From positions 62,001 through 126,000 of the forward strand of contig NZ_JAHRIB010000008.1 of assembly GCF_019090165.1 (NCBI RefSeq): 64,000 nucleotides of DNA. Direction: 5' to 3'. Each line of letters starts with the position of its first letter. The stretch's first letter is position 1. The translations under genes and the position numbers were made by a program. Below the pieces are notes generated by a model. The model saw nothing but the letters and a program-made list of their open reading frames with translations. It ran no database searches and was not told where the DNA came from. Positions 37,629-47,100 of the stretch are shown here, in pieces. The DNA is from Streptomyces sp. BV286. GTDB taxonomy: Bacteria; Actinomycetota; Actinomycetes; Streptomycetales; Streptomycetaceae.

Positions 37629-37722
37629 TCGCCGCCGGCTCCCCGGCCCGCTCGTACGACGTCCGCGGTGATCACAAGGATGCCCGGCGGGGCGGGGTCT
37701 GTCGTTGGCCGACAGTCCACAC

Positions 37723-38745
37723 CTACTTGGCGGAGCGTCCACTGCCCTGCGCCTTCGCCCCGGAGCCGGCGGACAGTGCCTGCCGGCGGAACTCGCCCGG
37801 CGGGACGCCGTGGGCGGTGCGGAAGGCCCGGGTGAACTCCGCGGCCCGGGGGAAGCCCCAGCGGGCCGCGACGGCGCGCACCGGCACCGCGCGCAGGGCC
37901 GGGTCGGCGAGGTCGCGCCGGACGTTCGCCAGCCGCTGGTCGCGGACGTAGGCGGCCACGGAGAGGCCCTCGGCCTGGAAGAGGCGGTACAGGTGGCTGC
38001 GCGAGACGTGGTGCGCGGCGGCGATCCGGGCGGATGTCAGCTCCGGGTCGGGCAGGTGCCGGTGCACGAACGCCTTGGCGCGCAGGACCAGGGTCCGGTC
38101 GTGGGTGTCCGGCGGCAGGCGGAGGTCGTCGTCCACGGCGTGGGCGAAGACGGCGGTGACCAGGTCGGTGACGACCGTGCCCAGGCGGGGTGCGTCCGAC
38201 GGCCGGTACGGGCCCGTGTCCGAGGCCAGCTGGACGAGGAACTGCGCCAGCAGCGCGCCCGTTCCCTCGCGGCCCGATATCCGGCGCCCGATGACCCGCT
38301 CGGCGCGGCCCGCGGGCAGTGCCACCAGTTCCCGCGGGATCTCGACACCGACGATGGTGACCGGATCGGGGCCGGTGACTATCTCGTACGACCGCGAGGA
38401 GCCGTTGACGTGGAAGTCGCTGATCCCGTACGCGGCCTGCTGTCCGCCCCAGACGGCCGCTCCCTCGCCGCGCAGCAGCAGGGAGAGGTGGAAGACCTCG
38501 GGGTCGGACTGGCGGACGAGCTTCGGTGTCCGGCGGAAGACCAGGTGGTCGAAGGTCGCCGGCCACACCGTCACGTCCCCCAGCCCGATCAGGCGCTGGT
38601 GTCCGCGGTAGTCCGCCGCGCGGTCGCTGGCGAGCTGCATGGGCGCGTGCGTGCGGCCCAACTGCTGCGTCCAGGCGTCGAATCGGTCGGTCACCGGCAG
38701 ATCCACGGTTCGCAGGACCGACTCGTGCAGCACGCACGTAGTCAA
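37723..38745 (-). CDS. AraC-family transcriptional regulator
   Basis: 340 residues. The N-terminal half is the AraC-binding-like (NphR/FeaR type) sensor domain. The C-terminal half has both HTH motifs: LTSARIAAAHHVSRSHLYRLFQAEGLSVAAYVRDQRL and VPVRAVAARWGFPRAAEFTRAFRTAHGVPP. The ORF opens at TTG 38745; GTG 38733 (giving MLHESVLRT) is equally plausible and no clear ribosome site decides between them. It diverges from the Rid-family gene, its likely target, across 90 bp. Confidence 0.88.
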   Translation of the reverse strand: MTTCVLHESVLRTVDLPVTDRFDAWTQQLGRTHAPMQLASDRAADYRGHQRLIGLGDVTVWPATFDHLVFRRTPKLVRQSDPEVFHLSLLLRGEGAAVWGGQQAAYGISDFHVNGSSRSYEIVTGPDPVTIVGVEIPRELVALPAGRAERVIGRRISGREGTGALLAQFLVQLASDTGPYRPSDAPRLGTVVTDLVTAVFAHAVDDDLRLPPDTHDRTLVLRAKAFVHRHLPDPELTSARIAAAHHVSRSHLYRLFQAEGLSVAAYVRDQRLANVRRDLADPALRAVPVRAVAARWGFPRAAEFTRAFRTAHGVPPGEFRRQALSAGSGAKAQGSGRSAK

Positions 38746-38835
38746 TCACACGGGGTTCTCGGGGCCCGCCGGACCCGCGACCGGTACCGGAGGGCGCACG
38801 GAATGATCCACCCCGCGGGGGGTGTTCGCCATGGC

Positions 38836-39258
38836 ATGACGTCCGACCAGCGCACGATCACCAACCCGCCCGCCCTCCACGACCCGACGCCGTTCGGCTA
38901 CAGCCACGCCGTCTCCGCACCCGGCGAACTCGTCGTCATCGGCGGCCAGTACGCCTCCGACGCCACCGGCGCCCCCGTGCCCGGCGACTTCGCCGCCCAG
39001 GTGGAGCTGTCCTTCGAGCGGCTGCGGTCGGCGCTGGAGGGCGTGGGGCTCGGTCTCGAACACGTCGTCCGACTCGGCACGTTCGTCGTCGACCACGACC
39101 TCGCCAGGCTGGAGGTCCTCGGCAAGGCCCTGCACGCCCGCTTCGGGGACCGCCTGCCGGCGCAGACCCTGAGTGGTGTCGCCTCCCTCGCGCTGCCCGG
39201 CATGCTGTTCGAGGTCGACGCGCTGGCGGTACGGCCCCCGGGTGACCCGCGCCCCTAA
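38836..39258 (+). CDS. Rid-family (YjgF/UK114) protein lacking the RidA arginine
   Basis: 140 residues, trimeric chorismate-mutase-like fold. Family features are GELVVIGGQYASDATG, VVRLGTFVVDHDL and LPGMLFEVDALAV. RidA enamine/imine deaminases carry an essential Arg in the sequence P-A-R; here it is PAQT, Gln at 110, so classical 2-aminoacrylate deaminase activity is not expected. It belongs to one of the Rid subfamilies of unknown substrate. Its stop overlaps that of the convergent permease by three bases. Confidence 0.86.
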   Translation: MTSDQRTITNPPALHDPTPFGYSHAVSAPGELVVIGGQYASDATGAPVPGDFAAQVELSFERLRSALEGVGLGLEHVVRLGTFVVDHDLARLEVLGKALHARFGDRLPAQTLSGVASLALPGMLFEVDALAVRPPGDPRP

Positions 39259-40100
39259 CCCGCGTGCAGCATCAGCCCGATCCCGACCACGAGCAGCCCC
39301 GCGGCGGCGATGCGCGGCGCCCCGAACCGCTCCTTGAAGAACACGGCTCCTATGGCGGCGCCGACGATGATCGACGACTCGCGCAAGGCCGCGACCGGAG
39401 CCAGTTCGGCGCGGGTCTGTGCCCACAGGACCAGGCCGTACGCGGCGACGGACAGCGCGGCCCCGAGGAGCCCCACGCCGGCGAACGGCTTGAGTACGGT
39501 CAGCAGTTCACCGCGCCACCGGTACAGCGCGTACGCCGGGACCGCCACCCCCTCCAGCGCCATCAGCCAGGCGATGTACCCGAGGGAGGAGCCGGAGGCG
39601 CGGACGCCCAGGCCGTCGACGACCGTGTACGCGGCGATCGACAGGCCCGTCGCCAACGCGGCGCCGATCGCCGCCCAGTGGGGCCGGCGTCCGCGCAGGC
39701 CCCACAGCGCGACGCCGGTCAGGCCGGCGCAGGACACCGCGATGCCCGCCGCCGCCCAGCCGTCCGGCACCTCGTGGGCGAAGACGGCGGCGAGCACGGT
39801 CACGACCAGCGGGGCGGTGCCGCGCGCGATCGGGTACGCCTGCCCGAAGTCCCCCAGCCGGAAGGACTTCATCAGCAGCACGTAGTAGACGACGTGGATG
39901 ACCGCCGAGGCGATCAGGTAGGGCCAGGCGTCCGCCGCCGGGACCGGCACGAACGGGACCATCGCCAGGCCGATGAGCATCCCGCCGCCCGCGATGAGCG
40001 TGAAGCCGACCAGTTTGTCGGTGATCCGGTGGGCGATGGCGTTCCAGCTGGCGTGCGTCACCGCGGCGAGCAGGACCGCCGAGGCGACCAGGGGCGTCAC
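39255..40100 (-). CDS. EamA/DMT-family permease
   Basis: 281 residues with ten predicted helices in two repeats of five, typical of drug/metabolite transporters of the EamA type. Characteristic stretches are ASAVIHVVYYVLLMKSFRLGD, YPIARGTAPLVVTVLA and PVAALRESSIIVGAAIGAVFFKE. The substrate is unknown. GTG 40100 overlaps the stop of the YbaK gene by four bases, so both are coupled. The 3' end meets the Rid gene tail to tail. Confidence 0.88.
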   Translation of the reverse strand: MTPLVASAVLLAAVTHASWNAIAHRITDKLVGFTLIAGGGMLIGLAMVPFVPVPAADAWPYLIASAVIHVVYYVLLMKSFRLGDFGQAYPIARGTAPLVVTVLAAVFAHEVPDGWAAAGIAVSCAGLTGVALWGLRGRRPHWAAIGAALATGLSIAAYTVVDGLGVRASGSSLGYIAWLMALEGVAVPAYALYRWRGELLTVLKPFAGVGLLGAALSVAAYGLVLWAQTRAELAPVAALRESSIIVGAAIGAVFFKERFGAPRIAAAGLLVVGIGLMLHAG

Positions 40101-40621
40101 GCGCTCTGCTCGCGTACGTCCACCAGCGTGCCGCCCGCGTGGGCGACCAGGGTCTTCGGGGCCATGGGGAAGACGGTGTACGGGGTGCCGGCGGCGGCCC
40201 ACACCGTGTCGTGGTCCAGGAGCGAACGGTCGGCCAGGACACGGGTCCTGGTGCGGTGTCCGAAGGGCGGGACGCCGCCGATCGCGTACCCGGTCGTCTC
40301 CCGGACCAGCTCGGCCCTGGCCCGGGTGACCTTCTCGGCCCCCAGCTCCCGGCGTACGAGGTCGACATCGACCCGGGACGACCCGTCCATCAGCACCAGG
40401 ACCGGGACACCGTCCGCCGCGAAGATCAGCGACTTGCAGATCTCACTGAGTTCACAGCCGAGCGCGGCGGCCGCCTCGGCGGCGGTCCTGGTCGCGTCCG
40501 GGAAGCGGCGGACGCGCGGCAGCAGGTCGTCGAGGCCCAGCTCCCGCACGGCCTCGGCGAAAAGGGGATGGGCGCCGGAGTCGCCGGCCTGCTGGGCGTC
40601 GTGTGCGTCGGTCGTCGTCAT
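40097..40621 (-). CDS. YbaK/ProX-type aminoacyl-tRNA deacylase
   Basis: 174 residues. The YbaK fold is shown by CKSLIFAADGVPVLVLMDGSSRVD, which contains the key Lys, and by TGYAIGGVPPFGH, AAAGTPYTVFPMAPKTL near the C-terminus. Such proteins hydrolyse misacylated tRNAs (Cys- or Ala-tRNAPro) in trans. ATG 40621 is used; the track start at 40795 lies inside the hairpin-rich spacer. It is first gene of a pair with the EamA permease. Confidence 0.9.
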   Translation of the reverse strand: MTTTDAHDAQQAGDSGAHPLFAEAVRELGLDDLLPRVRRFPDATRTAAEAAAALGCELSEICKSLIFAADGVPVLVLMDGSSRVDVDLVRRELGAEKVTRARAELVRETTGYAIGGVPPFGHRTRTRVLADRSLLDHDTVWAAAGTPYTVFPMAPKTLVAHAGGTLVDVREQSA

Positions 40622-40666
40622 GCACGGCACGCTAGCGGTGCGTGTACGGGGCACGCGAGCGGGTTC

Positions 40667-40729
40667 CGGACGGCGGCCGGCCTCGGGGCGCCGGACAGCG
40701 CCCCGCGCGGCGAGGCCGGCCGCCGTCCG
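40667..40729. repeat. 19-bp perfect inverted repeat, cruciform-forming
   Basis: The arms 40667-40685 and 40711-40729 are exact complements, with nested GGGGCGC / GCGCCCC (40685-40691 and 40698-40704) inside. It lies 46 bases upstream of the YbaK start in the minus direction, so it would fall within or just ahead of that gene's promoter. No second copy occurs in the window. Confidence 0.6.
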
Positions 40730-40861
40730 CCCGGATCGGCGAGCTCGGTCGCCGCACCCCGTTCCCGGCGAGGCGAGGCGCCCCGACCGGGGCATCGGCC
40801 CCGCCCTCCGGCCACCGCTCCGCTGCGGCGTCGCGGCCCGCGCACCCGCCCGTACGTACGA

Positions 40862-40903
40862 AGCCGGTGAGGGCCGCCCGTCCCCACGGAGCCCTCACCG
40901 GCT
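40862..40903 (-). terminator. Terminator of the MMPL gene
   Basis: A 13-bp perfect stem AGCCGGTGAGGGC / GCCCTCACCGGCT (40862-40874 with 40891-40903) starts 49 bases past the MMPL stop codon in the direction of transcription. Confidence 0.75.
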
Positions 40904-40952
40904 GGTTCTCAGTGCGGCCGCGCGCGCACGGCCGTCGTGTCGGACGCGTACG

Positions 40953-43211
40953 TCAGACCCGTACCAACTCCCGGTCCTCGTCGGCGTCCGAGTCCTTCGG
41001 CCGGTCGTCGAGCGCCCGCAGGCCCTCGCCCTCGACGTCCACGTTCGGCAGTGCGCGGTCCAGCCACTTCGGCAGCCACCAGGCCTTCTTGCCGAGCAGC
41101 GCCAGGACGGCCGGGACGATCGCCATGCGGACGACGAAGGCGTCGAAGAAGACGGCGATGGCGAGACCGAAGCCGATCATCTTGATCATCGCGTCGCTGG
41201 CACCGATGAAGCCTCCGAAGACGGCCATCATGATGATCGCGGCCGCGACGACGACCCGGGCGCTGTGCCGGAACCCGGTCACCACCGCCTGGCTCGGCGT
41301 CTCGCCGTGGACGTACGCCTCCCGCATGCGGGTCACGAGGAACACCTCGTAGTCCATCGCGAGACCGAAGACCACGCCCACCATGAAGATCGGCATCATC
41401 GACATGATCGGGCCGGTCTCCTCGACGCCGATCAGGCCGGCGAGCCAGCCCCACTGGAAGACCGCGACCACGGCGCCGAGCGCGGCCAGCACGCTGAGGA
41501 GGAAGCCGAGGGCCGCCTTCAGCGGGACCAGGACGGAGCGGAAGACGACGATCAGGAGGAGGAAGGCCAGGCCGACCACCAGGGCCAGATACGGCACCAG
41601 CGCGTCGTTGAGCTTCTGCGAGAAGTCGATGTTCATGGCGGTGGTGCCGGAGACCAGCACCTGGCCGCCCGTGTCGGCCTTGATGCCGGGGCCCGCGTCA
41701 CGGATGGCGTGCACCAGGTCCTCGGTCTGCGCCGAGGACGGCTTGGAGCCCGGGATCACGGTGATCATCGCGGTGTCGCCGGCCTTGTTGAACGTCGCCG
41801 GGGTCACCGTCGCGACGTCCTTCAGACCCTTGATCCGGTCGGCGACCACGGTGGCGCCGGCCTTGGCGTCGTCGCTGCCCTCGGCGTCGTAGACGACCAT
41901 CAACGGGCCGTTGAACCCGGGGCCGAAGCCCTCCGACAGCAGGTCGTAGGCGCGGCGCTGTGTCGTGGACGTCGGCTGCGAGCCGTCGTCGGGCAGGCCC
42001 AGTTCCAGCTGGGTGGCCGGGACGGCGATGACGCCCAGGCCGACCACGCCGAGCAGCAGTACGGCGACCGGGCGGCGGATGACGAAGCTCGCCCAGCGGG
42101 TGCCCATGTTGGGCTTGGCGGGCCTGCCCGCCGTGTCGGCCTGCGCGGACCTGTCGCGGCCGAGGCGCTTGCCTTCGCGCTTGCCGCCGCGCTTGTCGCC
42201 CGCGGGCCGGATCTTCTTGCCCGCGTATCCGAGCAGCGCGGGGATCATGGTCAGTGCGATGAGTACGGCGACCACGACCGTGCCGGCCGCGGCGAGGCCC
42301 ATCTTGGTCAGCATCGGGACGTTGACGACCGCGAGGCCCGCCAGGGCGATGACGACCGTGAGTCCGGCGAAGACGACCGCCGAGCCGGCGGTCCCGGTGG
42401 CGCGGCCCGCCGCTTCCTCACGGTCGCGGCCCTCGGCCAGCTCGCCCCGGTAGCGGGAGACGATGAACAGCGCGTAGTCGATGCCGACCGCGAGACCGAT
42501 CATCAGCGCGAGCGTCGAGGTGGTGTCGCCGAGGTCGAGGGCGCTGGCGAGGGCGGTGATGGTGGAGACACCGATGCCGACGCCGATGATCGCGGTCAGC
42601 AGCGGCAGTCCGGCCGCGACCAGCGAGCCCAGGGTGATGACGAGGACGACCGCTGCGAGGGCGAGGCCGATGATCTCGCCGACGGCCCCGGGGTCGGACG
42701 CGGCCTGCAGCGCGTCACCTCCGACGTCGACGGTCAGACCGGTGGCCCGGGCCTCGTCCCCGGCCTTCTCCAGGGCGGTCCTGGTCGAGTCCGCGAGCTC
42801 CATGCCGGGGAGGTCGTACCTCACCGAGGTGTAGGCGACCGTCCCGTCCCTGCTCACGGCGTTCGTGGTGAACGGGTCGGTGACGGAGACGACTTCGGAG
42901 CCGTCGCCCAGTTCCCTGACGGTCTTCTCGACGGTCGCCTTGTTGCCGGCGTCCGTCATCTTCTGCCCCTCGGGCGCCTTGAAGACGATGCGCCCGGTCG
43001 CTCCGTCGGCGCTGGCGCCGGGGAACCGCTGCTCCAGCAGGTCGAACGCCTTCTGCGCCTCGGTGCCGGGGATCGAGAAGGAGGTGGTGCCGGCGGCGGG
43101 CGCGCTCGCCGCGCCGACGCCCGCGAGGGTCAGCAGCGCCACCCATATGAGTGCGACGAAGTGCCGTCGCCGGAAGGCGAGTCGGCCGAGTTTGTAGAGG
43201 AACGTGGCCAC
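40953..43211 (-). CDS. MMPL/RND-family exporter
   Basis: 752 residues with twelve predicted helices in two halves. Each half has helix 1, a large external loop and five helices. Proton-relay motifs GIDYALFIVSRYRGEL and AMDYEVFLVTRMREAY occur in the equivalent helix of each half, as in MmpL and ActII-ORF3-like exporters. It moves a lipid or hydrophobic small molecule out of the cell using the proton gradient. Start GTG 43211. A TetR gene lies 178 bp upstream on the same strand and is the likely regulator. Confidence 0.92.
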   Translation of the reverse strand: MATFLYKLGRLAFRRRHFVALIWVALLTLAGVGAASAPAAGTTSFSIPGTEAQKAFDLLEQRFPGASADGATGRIVFKAPEGQKMTDAGNKATVEKTVRELGDGSEVVSVTDPFTTNAVSRDGTVAYTSVRYDLPGMELADSTRTALEKAGDEARATGLTVDVGGDALQAASDPGAVGEIIGLALAAVVLVITLGSLVAAGLPLLTAIIGVGIGVSTITALASALDLGDTTSTLALMIGLAVGIDYALFIVSRYRGELAEGRDREEAAGRATGTAGSAVVFAGLTVVIALAGLAVVNVPMLTKMGLAAAGTVVVAVLIALTMIPALLGYAGKKIRPAGDKRGGKREGKRLGRDRSAQADTAGRPAKPNMGTRWASFVIRRPVAVLLLGVVGLGVIAVPATQLELGLPDDGSQPTSTTQRRAYDLLSEGFGPGFNGPLMVVYDAEGSDDAKAGATVVADRIKGLKDVATVTPATFNKAGDTAMITVIPGSKPSSAQTEDLVHAIRDAGPGIKADTGGQVLVSGTTAMNIDFSQKLNDALVPYLALVVGLAFLLLIVVFRSVLVPLKAALGFLLSVLAALGAVVAVFQWGWLAGLIGVEETGPIMSMMPIFMVGVVFGLAMDYEVFLVTRMREAYVHGETPSQAVVTGFRHSARVVVAAAIIMMAVFGGFIGASDAMIKMIGFGLAIAVFFDAFVVRMAIVPAVLALLGKKAWWLPKWLDRALPNVDVEGEGLRALDDRPKDSDADEDRELVRV

Positions 43212-43389
43212 GAGGGCGTACTCCCGATCAGGTCGGTGATGGCATCAGGGCAGGGGTCATCGGCCCGACGACGTGAGCGTTCGCGTCAGGTGCAGCTGGG
43301 GAGGGGTGCGCAGCGGGTCGAGCCCCGGGGCTGGAGGCTCGAGGGGTGGGGCCGGGGATCGGGATCGGGGGCGGGCTCGGGTACGGGGG

Positions 43390-43980
43390 TCAGGCGACGA
43401 GGGCGGGGATGACCACAGCGTCGATGTACGAGGCCAGGAAGGCCTGTGTCGGTGGCTCTTCGTCGATCATCGTCCGGGCCACGAAGGCACCGATGATCAT
43501 GTGCAGCACGAAGTCGATCGCGGGGTTGTCCGCACGGACCTCGCCCCGGTCGACGGCACGCTGCACCACCTGGCGCATCTCCCCCAGCTCAGGCTCGATC
43601 AGCCATTCGCGCAGGGCCCGCAGCAGCTCGGGGTTGGTGTGGGCCGCCGTGCCCAGGACCCGCATGAGGGCGGAGTCCTGTTCCATCTGGCAGTCGTCCT
43701 GGCGGGTCGTCAGGGCCTGGAAGTCGCCCCGCAGGGAACCGGTGTCCACCTGGGTGAGATCGACCGGCTTGTGGTGCCGGATCGCCTTCGCGACCAGTTC
43801 GGCCTTGCCGCCCCACTGGCGGTAGAGGGTGGCCTTGCTGGACCGGGTGCGGGCGGCCACGGCATCCATGGTCAGGGAGTCGTAACCGACCTCCCGGAGC
43901 AGGTCGAGCACGGCCTCGTACAGCTCGGCCTCGCGCTCGGGCGTGATCCGGCTGCGACGCGTCGTCGCTGTCTCAGCCAT
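43390..43980 (-). CDS. TetR-family regulator of the MMPL exporter
   Basis: 196 residues. HTH: LTMDAVAARTRSSKATLYRQ then WGGKAEL, after the basic lead TRRSRITPEREAELYEAVLDLLREVG. The C-terminal domain (QVVQRAVDRGEVRADNPAIDFVLHMIIGAF) is of the TetR_C_16 type seen next to MMPL exporters. ATG 43980 is chosen over 43998. Two near-identical 19-base palindromic elements lie 23 and 70 bases upstream, between this gene and the divergent Tricorn gene, and are the expected autoregulatory sites. Confidence 0.9.
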   Translation of the reverse strand: MAETATTRRSRITPEREAELYEAVLDLLREVGYDSLTMDAVAARTRSSKATLYRQWGGKAELVAKAIRHHKPVDLTQVDTGSLRGDFQALTTRQDDCQMEQDSALMRVLGTAAHTNPELLRALREWLIEPELGEMRQVVQRAVDRGEVRADNPAIDFVLHMIIGAFVARTMIDEEPPTQAFLASYIDAVVIPALVA

Positions 43981-44002
43981 CCCGCTCACCTCTTCCACTC
44001 GA

Positions 44003-44068
44003 ACGAAACTGTCTCGTACGTCTACGAAGGTACCGCACCTCTAAGCGAAACGAAACCGTTTCGTACGT
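44003..44068. promoter_or_regulatory. Paired TetR operators
   Basis: ACGAAACTGTCTCGTACGT (44003-44021) and ACGAAACCGTTTCGTACGT (44050-44068) differ at two positions. The second contains a perfect 7-1-7 palindrome ACGAAAC-C-GTTTCGT. Centre spacing is 47 bases. They lie between the TetR gene and the Tricorn-like gene, so one or both may be controlled. Confidence 0.75.
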
Positions 44069-44171
44069 GTTCCAGGTCACGGGTTCCCACCGGGCTCTCG
44101 CCCCGGACCGCGCACTCCTGTGCCCCGGACCACGAGTTGCCGGGCCCCGCCCACCGGAAAAGCATGGGTGG

Positions 44172-47100
44172 GTGAACTACCAGTACGAGGACAGGCACGA
44201 GAACGCGACCAGGGACAGGAACGGGAACGGGCCCCTGCCGGGAGAGGCCGGAGGCGACAGCGGGGCGGCCGCCTACCTGCGCTTCCCGCACCTCAACGGC
44301 GGCCACCTCTGCTTCGCGGCCGAGGACGACCTGTGGGTGGCACCCCTGGACGGGCCCGGCCGCGCCTGGCGGCTCACCGTCGACCGTACGAAGGTGAGTC
44401 ATCCGCGCTTCTCCCCCGACGGGCGGCACATCGCGTACACGACCTGGCGCAGCCTCGTGCCGGAGATCCATCTGGCGCCGGTGGACGGCGGCCCGGCCCG
44501 GCGGCTCACCTACTGGGGCAACGCCGACACCCAGGTCTGCGGCTGGTCGCCTCCCGACAAGGACGGCAACTGCGACATCCTCGCCGTCGCCTCCCACGGC
44601 GAGCCCTTCTCGTACTTCACCTGGGCCCACAGCGTGCCGGTGAACGGCGGCCCCGGCGGAAAGCTCCCCTGGGGCCCGGTCTCCGACATCGCCGTCGCGA
44701 ACCTCCACGGCGAACGCAGGACACTCCTGCTCACCGGCACACCCCCGCACGAGCCCGCCGCCTGGAAGCGCTACCGGGGCGGCGCCACCGGGCGGCTCTG
44801 GCTGCACGGGCAGCGCATCCTCGCCGACCTCGACGGCCATCTGGACTCGCCGATGTTCGTGGGCGACCGGATCGCCTTCCTCTCCGACCACGAGGGCATC
44901 GGCAACCTGTACTCGTGCCTGCACGACGGCTCCGGCCTGCGGCGCCACACCGACCACGACTCCTTCTACGCCCGGCACGCGTCGAGCGACGGCACTCGCG
45001 TCGTCTACCAGTGCGCGGGCGACCTGTGGATCGTCGACGACCTGGCGCGGGACTCGCCGCCCCGCCGCCTCGACGTCCGGCTCGGCGGGCCGCGCGCGGG
45101 GCGCCGCCCGTACCAGGTGCCGGCCGCCCAGCACGTCGACGGGATCTCCGTGGACGAGACGGGCCGGGCCAGTGCCGTCGTCGTCCGCGGCAGTCTGTAC
45201 TGGCTCACGCACCGCGACGGCCCGGCGCGCACGATCGCGGACACCCCGGGAGTCCGCGTCCGGCTGCCCGAGATGCTCGGCTCGGGCGGGCAGGTGGCGT
45301 ACGTGACGGACGCGGACGGCGAGGACGCCGTCGAGATCGCGTACCTGCCGCGCGCGACGGGCTCGCGCGAGCCGCGCCGGCTGGCCTCCGGGAAGCTCGG
45401 CCGCGTCCTGGAACTCGTCTCGGACCCGAAGGGCGAGCGGCTCGCGATCGCCTCCCACGACGGCCGGCTCCTCCTCATCGACGCGACGGAGCATGCGGAC
45501 GGGGTCGGGGACGGGGACGCGGGAGGGGCCTCGGACCGGGGCGCAGGAGAGGGCGCGGACGCGTCCGGGCCTGCGGACGGTGAGGTCACCGAGCTCGTCC
45601 GGTCCACCAACGGGCCGGTGCGCGACCTCGCCTTCTCCCCCGACGGGACATGGCTGACGTGGTCGCACCCCGGCATCGGCCGTACGCTCCGGCAGATCAA
45701 GATGGCGCGGATCGAGGGGCCGGGCGCGCGCACGGTCGTCGACGTCACCAACGGCCGTTTCGAGGACGAGAACCCGGTCTTCACCCGGGACGGCCGCTAT
45801 CTCGCCTTCCTGTCCTGGCGCGGCTTCGACCCGGTGTACGACGTCCACACCGGCGACCTGTCCTTCCCGCTGGGCTGCCGCCCGTACCTCGTGCCGCTGT
45901 CCTCCGCGACGCCGTCCCCGTTCGCCCTGACCCCCGAGGGCCGCCCGGCGGCCGGGGGCCTGGACCCGGCGGAGAACGACCCGGACGCGGGCACCTCCCG
46001 CCCGGGTGACGGCGAGACGGGCGGCCGGGCCGGCGCGACGACCGTGGAGACCGAGGGCCTGGAGAGCCGCGTGACGCCCTTCCCGGTCACGGCCTCCAAG
46101 TACTCGGCCCTGTACCCGGTCGCGGGCGGCGGCCTCGTGTGGCTGCGGTGGCCGATCTCGGGCGCGCTCGGGGAGACCTTCGCCAACCCCGACGACACCT
46201 CGGGCCGTCCGACCCTCGAGTACTTCAACATCACCAAGGCGAAGAAGTCCGAACTCGTCGACCATCTCGACTGGTTCGCGCTCAGCGGTGACGGCAGCCG
46301 ACTGGTCGTGGTCGACGAGGGCGACCTGCGCGCGGTCCCCTCCACGGAGTCCGGTGACGGCGACACGACGGTCTGGATCGACCTGCGCCGCGTCCTGCAC
46401 GAGGCCGACCCCGCCGCCGAGTGGCGCCAGGCGTACGCCGAGGCGGGCCGCCTCATCCGCGCCTACTTCTGGGCACCCGACATGTGCGGCATCGACTGGG
46501 ACGGCGTCCTGGACCAGTACCGTCCGCTGGTCGAACGGGTCGCGTCCCCCGACGAGTTCGCCGACCTGCTCCGTGAGGTGCTGGGCGAGCTGGGCACCTC
46601 GCACGCGTACGTCTCCGCGGCGCGCCGCAACGAGGGCCCGCCCCACTACCAGCGACCGCAGGGTCTGCTGGGCGCCAACTTCGTACGCCGGGACGGCGGT
46701 TGGGTCGTCAAGCGCATCCTGCCCGGCGACTCCTCCGACTCCAAGGCGCGTTCCCCGCTGGCCGGTACGGGCATCCGTGAGGGCGCGCGGCTCACCCATG
46801 TGGACGGCCGTCCGGTGGACCCGGTCACCGGCCCGTACCCGCTGCTCGCGGCGGCGGGCGGCACGACGGTGGAACTCACCTTCACCCCGGCCGGCGGCGA
46901 GGGCCGCTCCCGCCGGGTCGCCGTGGTCCCGCTCGTCGACGAACGCCCCCTGCGCTACCAGGACTGGGTGGCCAAACGCCGCGAGGTCGTGCGGGAGCTG
47001 AGCGACGGCCGGTGCGGGTACCTGCACATCCCGGACATGGGCGGCTCGGGCTGGGCGCAGTTCAACCGCGATCTCCGTATGGAGGTGTCGCGCCCGGCCC

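Larger units (their letters stand above)
40622..40952. other. Gene-free spacer with large inverted repeat
   Basis: This 331-bp stretch between the YbaK start and the MMPL stop has no convincing ORF. It holds a 19-bp perfect inverted repeat (40667-40685 with 40711-40729) enclosing a second short stem (GGGGCGC / GCGCCCC), and the MMPL terminator at 40862-40903. Confidence 0.7.

Noticed and set aside
39264..43412. 1382-residue plus-strand ORF across several minus-strand genes
   Set aside because: It spans the EamA, YbaK and MMPL genes in reverse, is made of Arg/Asp/Gly/Gln-rich sequence and has no recognisable domain.
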